Positions 1-7,564 of a stretch of 64,000 bases of DNA are shown piece by piece. Position 1 is the first letter of the stretch. The number at the start of each line of letters is the position of its first letter. Source of the stretch: Amycolatopsis sp. WQ 127309. Its GTDB lineage: Bacteria > Actinomycetota > Actinomycetes > Mycobacteriales > Pseudonocardiaceae. Position numbers and translations under genes: made by a program. The notes under the pieces were generated by a model. It saw only the letters and a list, made by a program, of their open reading frames with translations, was not told the DNA's origin and searched no databases. The stretch covers positions 6,275,001 to 6,339,000 of the forward strand of contig NZ_CP095481.1 in NCBI RefSeq assembly GCF_023023025.1, in the 5' to 3' direction.

Positions 1-697
1 CGCGGCGGCCCCGCACGACACCGCGGCGCCGTTCGCGGAAAGCGACCTCGGGGCCCCGGTCCCGGCGCCGCGCCAGATCTTCGGCGTCGGCCTCAACTAC
101 CGCGACCACGCCGCCGAAGCGGGCCTCGGCCTGCCGGACTCACCGACCGTCTTCACGAAGTTCGCGAGCAGCCTGACCGGCCCGTCCGGGGCGATCGCGC
201 TCCCCGGCCCGACGGACTGGGAGGTCGAGCTGGTCGCCGTCATCGGGGTGCTCGCCCGCGACGTCCCGGCCGAGCGCGGCTGGGAGCACGTCGCCGGGCT
301 GACGGTCGGGCAGGACCTCTCCGACCGGACGTTGCAGCTGGCCGGGCCCGCGCCGCAGTTCAGCCTGGGCAAGTCGCGTCCCGGTTTCGGGCCGATCGGG
401 CCGTGGGTGGTGACGCCCGACGAGTTCGCCGACCCGGACGACCTCGCGCTCGGCTGCGCGGTCAACGGCGAGTCCGTGCAGAAGAGCCGGACCGGCGAGC
501 TGATCTTCTCGGTGCCGGAGCTGGTGGCCCGCCTCTCGGCCGTGCTGCCTCTGTGGCCGGGTGACCTGATCTTCACCGGGACGCCGGCCGGGGTCGGCAT
601 GGCGCGCAGCCCGCAGCGGTTCCTCGGCCCGGGCGACGAGCTGGTCAGCACCATCGAGGGCATCGGCCGGATGCACCACCGGTTCACCGCGCCGTGA
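1..697 (+). CDS. Fumarylacetoacetate hydrolase (FAH) family hydrolase, 5' end off window
   Basis: The window opens inside this gene; 231 codons remain, ending at a TGA at 695. FAH-fold enzymes break C-C bonds next to a carbonyl, or decarboxylate or hydrate such compounds, using a divalent metal. The fragment shows GLNYRDHAAE (about residue 29), the acidic metal-binding stretch DWEVELVAVIG, and LWPGDLIFTGTPAGVG near the end, all typical of the family. The next gene starts inside its stop codon (GTGA, 694-697), so the two are translationally coupled. With the flavin reductase, monooxygenase and extradiol dioxygenase downstream, it most likely processes an aromatic ring-cleavage product. That role is inferred from context; the exact substrate is unknown. 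Confidence 0.85.
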   Translation, partial: AAAPHDTAAPFAESDLGAPVPAPRQIFGVGLNYRDHAAEAGLGLPDSPTVFTKFASSLTGPSGAIALPGPTDWEVELVAVIGVLARDVPAERGWEHVAGLTVGQDLSDRTLQLAGPAPQFSLGKSRPGFGPIGPWVVTPDEFADPDDLALGCAVNGESVQKSRTGELIFSVPELVARLSAVLPLWPGDLIFTGTPAGVGMARSPQRFLGPGDELVSTIEGIGRMHHRFTAP

Positions 698-1227
698 CGA
701 CCCCCGATCCGGACCGCTTCCGCGCGGTGATGGCGGCGGTGTGTGCGCCGGTGACGATCGTGACGACGGTTTCCGGGGACGGCCGCCCGTGCGGCGCGAC
801 GGTCAGCTCGTTCACGTCCCTGTCGCTCGACCCGCCCCTGGTCGGCGTCGCCTTCGACCGGCGATCGGCGCTGCTGGCCTCGATCCGGGCTCGTGGTCGC
901 TTCGGCGTCAACCTGCTCGGCCACGGCCAGGACGACCTGGCCGTGCTGTTCGCCACCCGAGGAGCCGACCGCTTCGGCGCGGAAACGGCGTGGTTCGCCG
1001 ACGACGGCCTGCCGAGGCTGCGCGACGCCGCCGGCTGGGTCGGCTGCGACCTGGACCGCACGGTCGAGGCGGGCGACCACCTGCTGCTGTTCGGCGGGGT
1101 CACGGCGCTGGGCCGAGCCGAGCGCCCGCCGCTGGTCTACGCGCACCGCACGTTCGGCACCCACTCGAAGTTCGCCGAACGGCCCCGGCCGCCCATCACG
1201 GACCTGATCGCCGCCTGCGCCCGCTAG
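694..1227 (+). CDS. Flavin reductase component (HpaC/HsaB-like)
   Basis: A 177-residue protein of the flavin reductase-like domain family, which makes reduced FMN or FAD from NAD(P)H for a partner monooxygenase. The N-terminal half carries the usual flavin-contact region (GATVSSFTSLSLDPPLVGV, about residues 33-51), followed by GRFGVNLLGHGQ. Length fits the family (about 160-190 aa). The GTG start at 694 overlaps the FAH stop codon. The likely partner is the monooxygenase at 1429-2625, about 200 nt downstream, because two-component systems usually keep both parts together. Which flavin and which nicotinamide it uses cannot be read from sequence. Confidence 0.85.
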   Translation: MTTPDPDRFRAVMAAVCAPVTIVTTVSGDGRPCGATVSSFTSLSLDPPLVGVAFDRRSALLASIRARGRFGVNLLGHGQDDLAVLFATRGADRFGAETAWFADDGLPRLRDAAGWVGCDLDRTVEAGDHLLLFGGVTALGRAERPPLVYAHRTFGTHSKFAERPRPPITDLIAACAR

Positions 1228-1254
1228 CGGCCGTGAGTGGCCCGCCCGCCGCTT

Positions 1255-1284
1255 GTGCCCAGGCAGCCGACCGGTCCTGGGCAC
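1255..1284 (+). other. Hairpin between flavin reductase and monooxygenase genes
   Basis: GTGCCCAGG (1255-1263) and CCTGGGCAC (1276-1284) form a perfect 9-bp stem with a 12-nt loop. No T-run follows, so it is not a clear terminator. It may dampen or stabilise the message between the two halves of the monooxygenase system. The rest of the roughly 200-nt gap (1228-1428) is C-rich with no convincing gene. Confidence 0.45.
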
Positions 1285-1428
1285 CCGGCCAGGCCCAGCC
1301 CTCGGGCCCCAGCACCCCAACCCACCGACCGCCGCCGGCGCCCCAGCCGACCGGGCCCGCGAACCCGGCCCGCCGCCTGCACGACCAGCCGCGGCAGAAG
1401 GACCAGTCTGCGAAAGGACAACGACGTC

Positions 1429-2625
1429 ATGACCATCGCGACCGAACAGCCCGCGCCCACCACCGAAACCGTCCTGGCCCGGATCCGGGACATCCAGCCG
1501 CTGCTCGCGAAGAACGCCGCGCAGGGCGAGACCGACCGGCGGGTCACCGAGGAGAGCATCGCCGCGCTGACCGACGCCGGCGCCTTCAAGATCGCCCAGC
1601 CTCGCCGCTACGGCGGCTACGGCCTGCCCGTGCGGTCGATGCTCGAGGTGTCCGCGGCGGTCGGCGAGGCCGACGGCGGCACCGCCTGGGTCGTCGCCCT
1701 GAGCAACGTCTGCGCGTGGCTGGCCGGGCTCTTCAGCCGGCAGGCGCAGGACGACGTCTGGGGCGCGAACCCGGACGCGAAGGTCTCCGGCGTCCTCGCG
1801 CCGACCGCCGAGACGACCAAAGTGGACGGTGGCTACCGCGTCACCGGGCGCTGGTACTACAACTCCGGCTCCTGGCACGCCGACTGGGCCGGCGTCGGCA
1901 TCCCGCTGACCGACGAGCGCGGCGAGGTCGTCGACCAGGGGATGGCGCTGATCCCGCGCACCGACCTCGGTCTCGAGGAGACGTGGTTCGTCGCCGGGAT
2001 GCGCTCGTCCGGCTCGAACTGCCTGATCGCGCGGGACGTCTTCGTGCCCGATCACCGCGTGATGTCCGTGCCGCCCGCGATCGCCGGGCGGTACGCCGTG
2101 GAGGAGCCCGAAGAAGACCTCTACCGGGCCGCGTTCGTGCCCACCCTCGCGCTCGTGCTCGCCGGGCCGCAGCTCGGCCTCGGCCGCGCGGCGCTGCGGA
2201 TGGTGCGGGAGAAGGCCGCCCGCAAGGCGATCTCCTACACCGCCTACACCACCCAGGCCGAGTCGGCCGCCTTCCAGCTGCAGCTCGCCGAAGCCGCGAT
2301 GCGGATCGACTCCGCGCACCTGCACGTCTTCCGCGCGGCCGACGACATCGACACCGCCGCCGCGAACCGCACCTACCCCGACGCCGAGCTGCGGGCCCGC
2401 GTGCGCGCGGACACCGGCTGGGCCGTCGAGAACGTCACCAAGGCGTTCGACGTCCTGCTGTCCGCCCACGGCGCGGGCAGCTTCGCCGAGGCCAACCCGC
2501 TGCAGCGGATGTGGCGCGACTCGGCCGTCGCCGCGCGGCACGCGATCGTGCTGCCCGCCGTCGGCTATGAGGTCTACGGCAAGGCCCTGCTCGGCCGCGA
2601 CGACCAGATCACCCCGCTCGTCTGA
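1429..2625 (+). CDS. Flavin-dependent monooxygenase, acyl-CoA dehydrogenase fold (HsaA/HpaB-like oxygenase)
   Basis: The protein has 398 residues from the ATG at 1429, chosen because GAAAGGA lies 10 nt upstream (1412-1418); the in-frame sequence further upstream is proline/arginine-rich and not protein-like. It has the acyl-CoA dehydrogenase fold of group D two-component monooxygenases, such as HsaA of steroid catabolism (about 394 aa). Visible features are the N-terminal helical region with RRYGGYGLPVRSMLEV, the central beta domain (VTGRWYYNSGSWHADWAGVG) and a C-terminal helical bundle. It would ortho-hydroxylate a phenolic substrate to a catechol using reduced flavin from the upstream reductase. 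Combination with an extradiol dioxygenase directly downstream (14-nt gap) supports this. The substrate is unknown. Confidence 0.85.
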   Translation: MTIATEQPAPTTETVLARIRDIQPLLAKNAAQGETDRRVTEESIAALTDAGAFKIAQPRRYGGYGLPVRSMLEVSAAVGEADGGTAWVVALSNVCAWLAGLFSRQAQDDVWGANPDAKVSGVLAPTAETTKVDGGYRVTGRWYYNSGSWHADWAGVGIPLTDERGEVVDQGMALIPRTDLGLEETWFVAGMRSSGSNCLIARDVFVPDHRVMSVPPAIAGRYAVEEPEEDLYRAAFVPTLALVLAGPQLGLGRAALRMVREKAARKAISYTAYTTQAESAAFQLQLAEAAMRIDSAHLHVFRAADDIDTAAANRTYPDAELRARVRADTGWAVENVTKAFDVLLSAHGAGSFAEANPLQRMWRDSAVAARHAIVLPAVGYEVYGKALLGRDDQITPLV

Positions 2626-2639
2626 CCCGGAGGAACAGC

Positions 2640-3560
2640 GTGAGCCTGCACCGCCTGACCAAGATCACCGTCGGCGTGCCGAACGTCGACGAGACCGCGA
2701 AGTACTACACCGAGTTCGGCCTGACCCCGACCGGCTCGGGGTTCGCCACCGCCGACGGCGGCGAGCAGCTCGAACTGCGCCCCAGCGCGCAGCGGCGGCT
2801 GCTCACCCTCGGCGTCGGCGCCGACGACCCGGACGACCTGGACCGCGTCGCCGCGTCGCTGGCCCGCCTCGACCTCGGCAGCCGGCGCGTCGGCGACGCC
2901 CTGCACACCAAGGACCCGGTGACCGGCCTCGACGTCGTCGTCTCGGTCGCGCCGCGGCTGCGGCAGGAACCGCCGGAGCCGGTGGTCTACAACCAGCCCG
3001 GTGCGGCCCGACGGGCCAACGTCCGCGCGCCCGCCATCGACCGGGAGCAGGCCGTCCGCCCGCGCAAGCTCGGGCACGTCGTGTTCGGCTCGACCGACCA
3101 GGCCGCCACCCAGAAGTTCTTCACCGAGGGGCTCGGCTTCAAGGTCAGCGACGAGGCCCCCGGCTTCGCCTCCTTCATGCGCTGCTCGACCGATCACCAC
3201 AACGTGCTCGTCCAGCAGGCTCCGGTCAGCTTCCTGCACCACACGTCCTGGGAGGTCGACGACGTCGACGAGGTCGGCCGCGGCGCCACCGCGATGCTGC
3301 AGGGCCACCCCGAGCGGCACACGTGGGGCCTGGGCCGGCACCACATCGGCTCCAACTTCTTCTGGTACCTGCGCGACCCCGCGGGCAACTTCTCCGAGTA
3401 CTACTCCGACATCGACTGCATCCTGGAGGACCAGATCTGGGAGCCGCGGGTGGTGGCGGGGGAGAAGAGCCTCTACGCGTGGGGCCCGCCGCCCCCGCCG
3501 TCGTTCCTGGCCCCGGAGGACCTGGCCGACCTGATGACCGACGCCCACCCGGGAGCCTGA
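2640..3560 (+). CDS. Extradiol (meta-cleavage) ring dioxygenase, two-domain VOC family
   Basis: The 306-aa protein starts at a GTG with GGAGGA 6 nt upstream. It has two vicinal-oxygen-chelate modules (about residues 5-115 and 142-265), as in 2,3-dihydroxybiphenyl dioxygenase and HsaC. The iron ligands expected for the family are visible in the second module: His146 (LGHVVFG), His200/201 (FLHHTSWEV) and Glu253 (NFSEYYSD). TDHHNV (about 185-190) lies where the second-shell histidine is expected. It would open a catechol next to the hydroxyls using Fe(II) and O2. It is the last gene of the set: hydrolase, reductase, hydroxylase, dioxygenase. An FAH hydrolase replaces the alpha/beta hydrolase of the classical Hsa system. 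Confidence 0.88.
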   Translation: MSLHRLTKITVGVPNVDETAKYYTEFGLTPTGSGFATADGGEQLELRPSAQRRLLTLGVGADDPDDLDRVAASLARLDLGSRRVGDALHTKDPVTGLDVVVSVAPRLRQEPPEPVVYNQPGAARRANVRAPAIDREQAVRPRKLGHVVFGSTDQAATQKFFTEGLGFKVSDEAPGFASFMRCSTDHHNVLVQQAPVSFLHHTSWEVDDVDEVGRGATAMLQGHPERHTWGLGRHHIGSNFFWYLRDPAGNFSEYYSDIDCILEDQIWEPRVVAGEKSLYAWGPPPPPSFLAPEDLADLMTDAHPGA

Positions 3561-3579
3561 CGCGTGTGATCATGGACGG

Positions 3580-4404
3580 ATGAGCAAGCCCGTCTTCGTG
3601 CAGCCCAACCTCGACGGCCCGGCGATCGAGCTCGCCGGCGTGGAGGTGCGCGTCGGCCGGACGCCGCTGGTGTCGGGCGTCGACTGGCGGGTCGACTACG
3701 GCCAGCGCTGGGTGGTGCTGGGCCGCAACGGCGCCGGCAAGTCGACGATCCTGTCCGTGGCCTCGACCCAGCGGTTCCCCAGCGCGGGCACGGCGGTGGT
3801 GCTCGGGCACCGGATGGGCGCGGTCGACCTGCGGGACGTCCGGACGCACATCGGGTTCGTCGGCGCGAACCAGCGGCTGCCCGACGCGGAGAACCACCAC
3901 GCGCACACGGTGGTGCTGACCGGGTACAGCGGCAGCGTGCTGCCGCTGTGGGAGCGCTACGACGACACGATCCGCGACCGCGCGGCGAAGCTGCTGGAGC
4001 TGGTCGGGTGCGCCGGCCTCGGCGACCGGCCGGTGCGGGTGTGTTCGCAGGGCGAACGCGCCCGCGTCCGGCTGGCCCGGGCGCTGATGGCCGACCCGCT
4101 GCTGCTCCTGCTGGACGAGCCGTTCGCCGGCCTGGACATGCCGGGCCGCGAGGACCTGCTGCTGGCGCTGGAGAACCTGACCCGGGCGCAGCCGGAGCTG
4201 GCCACGGTGACCGTGACGCACCACCTGGAAGAGATCCCGGCGACGGCGACGCACGCGCTGCTGGTGCGCCGCGGCGCGGTCACAGCGGCGGGGCCGATCG
4301 ACGAAGTCCTGACGAACGACGGGTTGTCGGCGTGTTACGAGCGGGAGGTCGAGGTCCACCGGCTCAACGGCCGGTGGGTGGCGCACGCCCGCGCGGCTAG
4401 CTGA
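3580..4404 (+). CDS. ABC transporter ATP-binding protein (orphan)
   Basis: A 274-residue ABC ATPase. Walker A is GRNGAGKST (48-56), the signature is SQGER (156-160) and Walker B is LLLLLDE with catalytic Glu180, followed by THHLEE as the switch histidine region. The architecture resembles single-domain ModF/YlmA-type ATPases rather than sugar importers. No permease or binding protein is adjacent, so its partner is unknown. The start at 3580 has no clear Shine-Dalgarno site. The 3' end overlaps the convergent HAD gene by 8 nt. Confidence 0.85.
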   Translation: MSKPVFVQPNLDGPAIELAGVEVRVGRTPLVSGVDWRVDYGQRWVVLGRNGAGKSTILSVASTQRFPSAGTAVVLGHRMGAVDLRDVRTHIGFVGANQRLPDAENHHAHTVVLTGYSGSVLPLWERYDDTIRDRAAKLLELVGCAGLGDRPVRVCSQGERARVRLARALMADPLLLLLDEPFAGLDMPGREDLLLALENLTRAQPELATVTVTHHLEEIPATATHALLVRRGAVTAAGPIDEVLTNDGLSACYEREVEVHRLNGRWVAHARAAS

Positions 4405-5053
4405 ACAGCTCCGCCAGCGGGCTGTGGTCGAGGCCGTCGAGCAGGGCCGAGGGGTCGTCGTAGGTCGCCACCGCGCCCGCTTCGGTCAGCTCCGCCGCGC
4501 TGACGCCGCCCGAGAGCACGGCGACGGTGCGCACGCCCGCCTTGGTGGCGGCGTGGACGTCCCAGACGGAGTCGCCGACGAAGATCGTGTCGCCCGGCTC
4601 GGTCCCCGCGCGCTCCAGCGCGGCGTACACCGGCTCCGGGTCGGGCTTGGTGGCCTCGACGTCCTCGCCCGCGACGATGGCGGTGACGACGTCGTCGACG
4701 TCGAGGATCTTGCGCATCACGTCGAGCTCGTCCGGCCCGGCCGACGTCGCGAGCAGGACGCGCACCCCGTGCCCGGCGATGACGCGGATCAGCGCGGCGG
4801 CCTGGTCGAAGGGCCGCAGCATCCCGGCCGTCTCGAGGTAGAAACGGCTGTGGAGGTCCTCGAGCCGGCTGCCGAGCTCGTCGGCGCCGCCTTGCCCGAG
4901 CAGGTCGGCGAGCAGCTTGCCGGACCCCATCCCGATCGCGCGGTGGACGCGCCAGGAGTCGACGTCCCGGCCCAGCTCGCGGAACGCGCGCTGCCAGGCG
5001 TGGACGTGCAAGTAGTTGGAGTCGACGAGCGTGCCGTCGACGTCGAAGAGCAC
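4397..5053 (-). CDS. HAD-superfamily hydrolase (phosphoglycolate phosphatase/beta-phosphoglucomutase-like)
   Basis: HAD phosphatase of 218 aa from GTG at 5053. Motif I is FDVDGTLVDS with the nucleophile and acid/base aspartates, motif II is LLATSAG, and motif IV is GDSVWDVHAA; a helical cap lies between about residues 15 and 80. The substrate is likely a small phosphorylated metabolite, not identifiable here. The start is odd. The only good Shine-Dalgarno sequence, AAGGAGG (5073-5079), is 19 nt from the GTG but 7 nt from an in-frame ATC (5063-5065). The protein may therefore start at that ATC, adding four residues, or the GTG may be used inefficiently. Confidence 0.85.
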   Translation of the reverse strand: MLFDVDGTLVDSNYLHVHAWQRAFRELGRDVDSWRVHRAIGMGSGKLLADLLGQGGADELGSRLEDLHSRFYLETAGMLRPFDQAAALIRVIAGHGVRVLLATSAGPDELDVMRKILDVDDVVTAIVAGEDVEATKPDPEPVYAALERAGTEPGDTIFVGDSVWDVHAATKAGVRTVAVLSGGVSAAELTEAGAVATYDDPSALLDGLDHSPLAELFS

Positions 5054-5154
5054 GGCGGTGGCGATGGCGATCCCTCCTTCGGACGCTCTGGTGATACCCG
5101 GCGGGGCGACCGCGAAACGTCCCGTCGGCCGCTGTGGCGACGTGCGTCACGCGG

Positions 5155-5182
5155 GGAACATTTCCGCAGGCCGTGCGTTGTA
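5155..5182 (+). promoter_or_regulatory. ECF-type promoter of structured RNA copy 1
   Basis: GGAAC (5155-5159), a 17-nt spacer and GTTGTA (5177-5182). The same elements with the same spacing and the same distance to the RNA stem occur before copy 2 (28381-28408), although the spacers differ in sequence. GGAAC/GTT resembles promoters of extracytoplasmic-function or SigH/SigR-type sigma factors. This is a prediction by comparison of the two copies. Confidence 0.55.
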
Positions 5183-5184
5183 CG

Positions 5185-5357
5185 GACTGTCGGTACGGTG
5201 GTGTCCCCGGGCCTCACCCAATGCCTTCACGGAGTACCAGTCCGGCTGGAGCCGTGCAGCGCCACTCGCCGCGAGGCGACCCCCGTACCGACGCTTCGTC
5301 TCCCGCTTCTGCTCGCAGGTACCCCCAGCCTTCGCCGAGCGGGAGCGGGTCCTTTTT
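5185..5357 (+). ncRNA. Structured small RNA with intrinsic terminator, copy 1
   Basis: About 173 nt with no convincing reading frame. An outer stem pairs GTCGGTACGG (5189-5198) with CCGTACCGAC (5283-5292) and encloses a TCGCC-GCGA-GGCGA tetraloop hairpin. A 13-bp terminator stem follows: CCCGCTTCTGCTC (5302-5314) with GAGCGGGAGCGGG (5337-5349), then T5. A second copy lies at 28411-28589. Differences between copies keep the pairing (U-G to U-A and U-G to C-G in the terminator, U-A to U-G in the outer stem), which argues for selection on RNA structure. I do not recognise the family; it is not tmRNA, RNase P RNA or SRP RNA. Confidence 0.7.
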
Positions 5358-5617
5358 GTCCACTGTGGACCCGTTTCTTCGAGCGTGCGCTGTCGGGCAC
5401 TCCGTACTTCACCCGGCCGTGGCGATCGGCGTGGGTACCCCTCCGCCATGGGGCAGGCGGTGGAGCGCGGCTCGCCCGTTGGGCGGGGTTGCGCCGGGAG
5501 GACGGGAGGCTACGCTGCGAGGGTACGGTTCAGGCAACAGCCGTTACCCCCATTCCGGTCTGCGTCCGAGCGGGACTCCCGCCCGGCACTTCAATCTGTG
5601 AACGAAGGCGTCTGCCG

Positions 5618-6028
5618 ATGTTGGTTGTGCAGCACCCCGCGACGGCGATCCCCGTGACCCGCGCGGGCGCCGGTGCGTTCGATATCAAGGTGATCCGCCC
5701 CTACTTCGGTGCCGTGATGGTCCGGATCCGGGGCGCCCTCGCCGAAGAGAGCGCCGCCCAGCTCGAGGCCGTCCTGGCCACCTGGGCCCACCGCAAGTTC
5801 CCCGTCCTGGTGCTCGACCTCTCGGCGGTCGACCTCCTGGACGCGGCCGGCCTCGACGCGCTGGCCGACATCCAGGCCCGGACGCAGCGTGAGAGCACCA
5901 CCTTGCGCGTCGTCACGGGCGACAACCGCGTCGTGCGCCGGGCCCTCTCCGACACCGGGCTCGACCACGAGCTCAACGTCAGCCCGCTGCCCGCCGGCTG
6001 GGAGCGCGCGACGGAGATCCCCGTCTGA
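5618..6028 (+). CDS. STAS-domain protein (anti-sigma factor antagonist-like)
   Basis: The protein has 136 residues from the ATG at 5618. It is a single STAS domain: IKVIRPYFGAVMVRIRGAL is the first strand pair, and LVLDLSAVDLLDAAGLDAL is the conserved loop and helix. STAS antagonists normally bind an anti-sigma kinase and are controlled by phosphorylation of a Ser or Thr in D-S/T-S-G. Here the position reads D-A-A-G, so the usual phosphoacceptor is missing. Either it is constitutively active or it is controlled another way. No kinase or sigma factor gene is adjacent; small RNA copy 1 ends 260 nt upstream. Confidence 0.8.
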   Translation: MLVVQHPATAIPVTRAGAGAFDIKVIRPYFGAVMVRIRGALAEESAAQLEAVLATWAHRKFPVLVLDLSAVDLLDAAGLDALADIQARTQRESTTLRVVTGDNRVVRRALSDTGLDHELNVSPLPAGWERATEIPV

Positions 6029-6070
6029 CCCAGGTGGCGTGCGACCCGGCTCCCGGGTGAGACTTCCGGG

Positions 6071-7090
6071 GTGATCACCACCATGCGGGCCTTCGTGCTC
6101 ACCGGCCCGCGGGCGTTCTCGGTGCAGGACGTCCCGGTGCCCGAAGCCGTCCCCGGCGAGGTGGTCGTCGACGTCGAACGCGCCGGCGTCTGCGGCACCG
6201 ACGTCGAGTTCTTCACCGGCGAGATGGCCTACCTGCACCAGGGCCACTCGGCGTACCCGATGCGGCTGGGGCACGAGTGGGCCGGCACCGTCTCGGCCGT
6301 CGGCGACGGCGTCGACCCGGCGTGGCTCGGCCGGCGCGTCATGGGCGACACCATGCTCGGCGACCGGACGTGCCGCCGCTGCCGCAAAGGCCACCAGCAC
6401 ACCTGCGCGCGCCGCGAAGAGGTCGGCATCCGTGGTGGCCGGCCGGGCGCGCTGGCCGAACGCATCGCCGTCCCCGCGTGGTCGCTGCACGCGCTGCCCG
6501 ATTCCGTCGACGCCGTCCTCGGCGCCCTGGTCGAGCCGGGTGGCAACGCCTTGCGCGCGGCGCAGGCCGCCGACGTCGGGCCCGGCGATCGCGCGCTGGT
6601 GCTGGGGCCCGGCACGATCGGGCTGCTCGTGGCCCTGTTCCTGCGCGCGGCCGGCGCCGAGGTGCACCTGCTCGGGCGCGACGAGCCCACCCTCGCCTTC
6701 GCCCGCACCCTCGGCTTCACCCACGCCTGGACCCGCGGCACGCTCCCGGACCGGCCGTTCGACGCGGTCGTCGACGCGTCCAACGCCGTCGAGCTGCCCG
6801 CGCTGGCCCTCGACCTGGTCGAACCGGCCGGCCGGGTCGTCTACATCGGACTGGCCGGACAGCCCAGCCGGATCGACACCCGCGAGCTGGTCCTGAAGGA
6901 CGTCACGGCCGTCGGCATCCTGTCCGCGTCACCGGGCCTGGCCGACACGATCGCCGCGTACGCGAGCGGCGCCGTCGACCCGCGCCCGCTGGTCGCGGCG
7001 ACCGTCGGGCTCGACGACGTCGGCGCCGTCCTCGCCGGGGAGCACCGAGCCGGACCCGGACCGAAGGTCCACGTCGATCCGCGGCGTTAG
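6071..7090 (+). CDS. Zinc-dependent medium-chain alcohol/polyol dehydrogenase
   Basis: A 339-residue medium-chain dehydrogenase. The catalytic zinc region is AGVCGTDVEFF with GHEWAGTV (Cys, His-Glu). The structural zinc loop is partly kept in CRRCRKGHQHTC. The NAD(P)-binding motif is LVLGPGTIGLLVALF. It probably oxidises a sugar alcohol or similar polyol. GTG at 6071 is the assigned start, but ATG 6083 (MRAFVLTGP) is equally plausible because neither has a strong ribosome site. Its end overlaps the convergent GNAT gene by 4 nt. Confidence 0.8.
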   Translation: MITTMRAFVLTGPRAFSVQDVPVPEAVPGEVVVDVERAGVCGTDVEFFTGEMAYLHQGHSAYPMRLGHEWAGTVSAVGDGVDPAWLGRRVMGDTMLGDRTCRRCRKGHQHTCARREEVGIRGGRPGALAERIAVPAWSLHALPDSVDAVLGALVEPGGNALRAAQAADVGPGDRALVLGPGTIGLLVALFLRAAGAEVHLLGRDEPTLAFARTLGFTHAWTRGTLPDRPFDAVVDASNAVELPALALDLVEPAGRVVYIGLAGQPSRIDTRELVLKDVTAVGILSASPGLADTIAAYASGAVDPRPLVAATVGLDDVGAVLAGEHRAGPGPKVHVDPRR

Positions 7091-7560
7091 TCGAGCCGCA
7101 GAATCGTTTCCTCGATCTCCGCGCCCCGGGCGTTCGCGTACCCGGTGTCGGTCCCGACGACGGTGAAGCCCGCTCTCCGCAGGACCCGCAACGACCCGGC
7201 GTTGTCGCTGGCCGCCCGCGCGTGCAGGGGCCGGACCTCGACCGCGTCGAGCAGCAGGGCAAGCGCTTGCCCGGCGATGCCCTGCCCCCACACCGCCCGG
7301 TCGATCCAGTACGTGATCTCGGTGTCGCCCTCCACGACGAACGCGGCGATGCTGCCGACGAGGACGCCGTCGCGGGTCACCGCGCGGTGGGTGATCCCGT
7401 CGGAGAACCGCACCTTCGCCATGTGGGCGTCGAACGCTTCGCGGTCGTCGGGGTCCTTGTGGGTGAACGCGGCCATCCGGACCGCCTCGGGGTCCCGCTG
7501 CTGCTCGAACAACGCGTCGAGGTCGGCGTCCTCGACCGGCCGGAGTGCTATCGCTGCCAC
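7087..7560 (-). CDS. GNAT family N-acetyltransferase (RimJ/RimL-like)
   Basis: 157 aa from GTG at 7560. The acetyl-CoA pyrophosphate loop is AVWGQGIAGQAL and the C-terminal strand is RRAGFTVVGTDTG, both typical of the RimJ/RimL branch. That branch acetylates N-terminal or small-molecule amines. It lies only 4 nt downstream of the amidohydrolase gene on the same strand and is probably the last gene of the acyl-CoA operon. Its role there is not evident. Confidence 0.8.
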   Translation of the reverse strand: MAAIALRPVEDADLDALFEQQRDPEAVRMAAFTHKDPDDREAFDAHMAKVRFSDGITHRAVTRDGVLVGSIAAFVVEGDTEITYWIDRAVWGQGIAGQALALLLDAVEVRPLHARAASDNAGSLRVLRRAGFTVVGTDTGYANARGAEIEETILRLD

Positions 7561-7564
7561 CGGC

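Noticed and set aside
97..2541. Very long minus-strand open frame opposite the aromatic catabolism genes
   Set aside because: High GC leaves few stops. The translation is Arg/Gly-rich with no family pattern, while the plus strand carries four clear enzymes.
5147..5449. Minus-strand frame over RNA copy 1, similar to one over copy 2 (both contain EARG...RTD.PYN)
   Set aside because: The similarity follows from the repeated RNA. The terminator and pairing changes fit the plus strand, and the predicted peptides have differing ends and no ribosome site.
4424..5617. Long plus-strand frame running into the STAS gene
   Set aside because: It crosses the HAD gene antisense and the structured RNA; only the part from 5618 looks like protein, with a normal STAS length.
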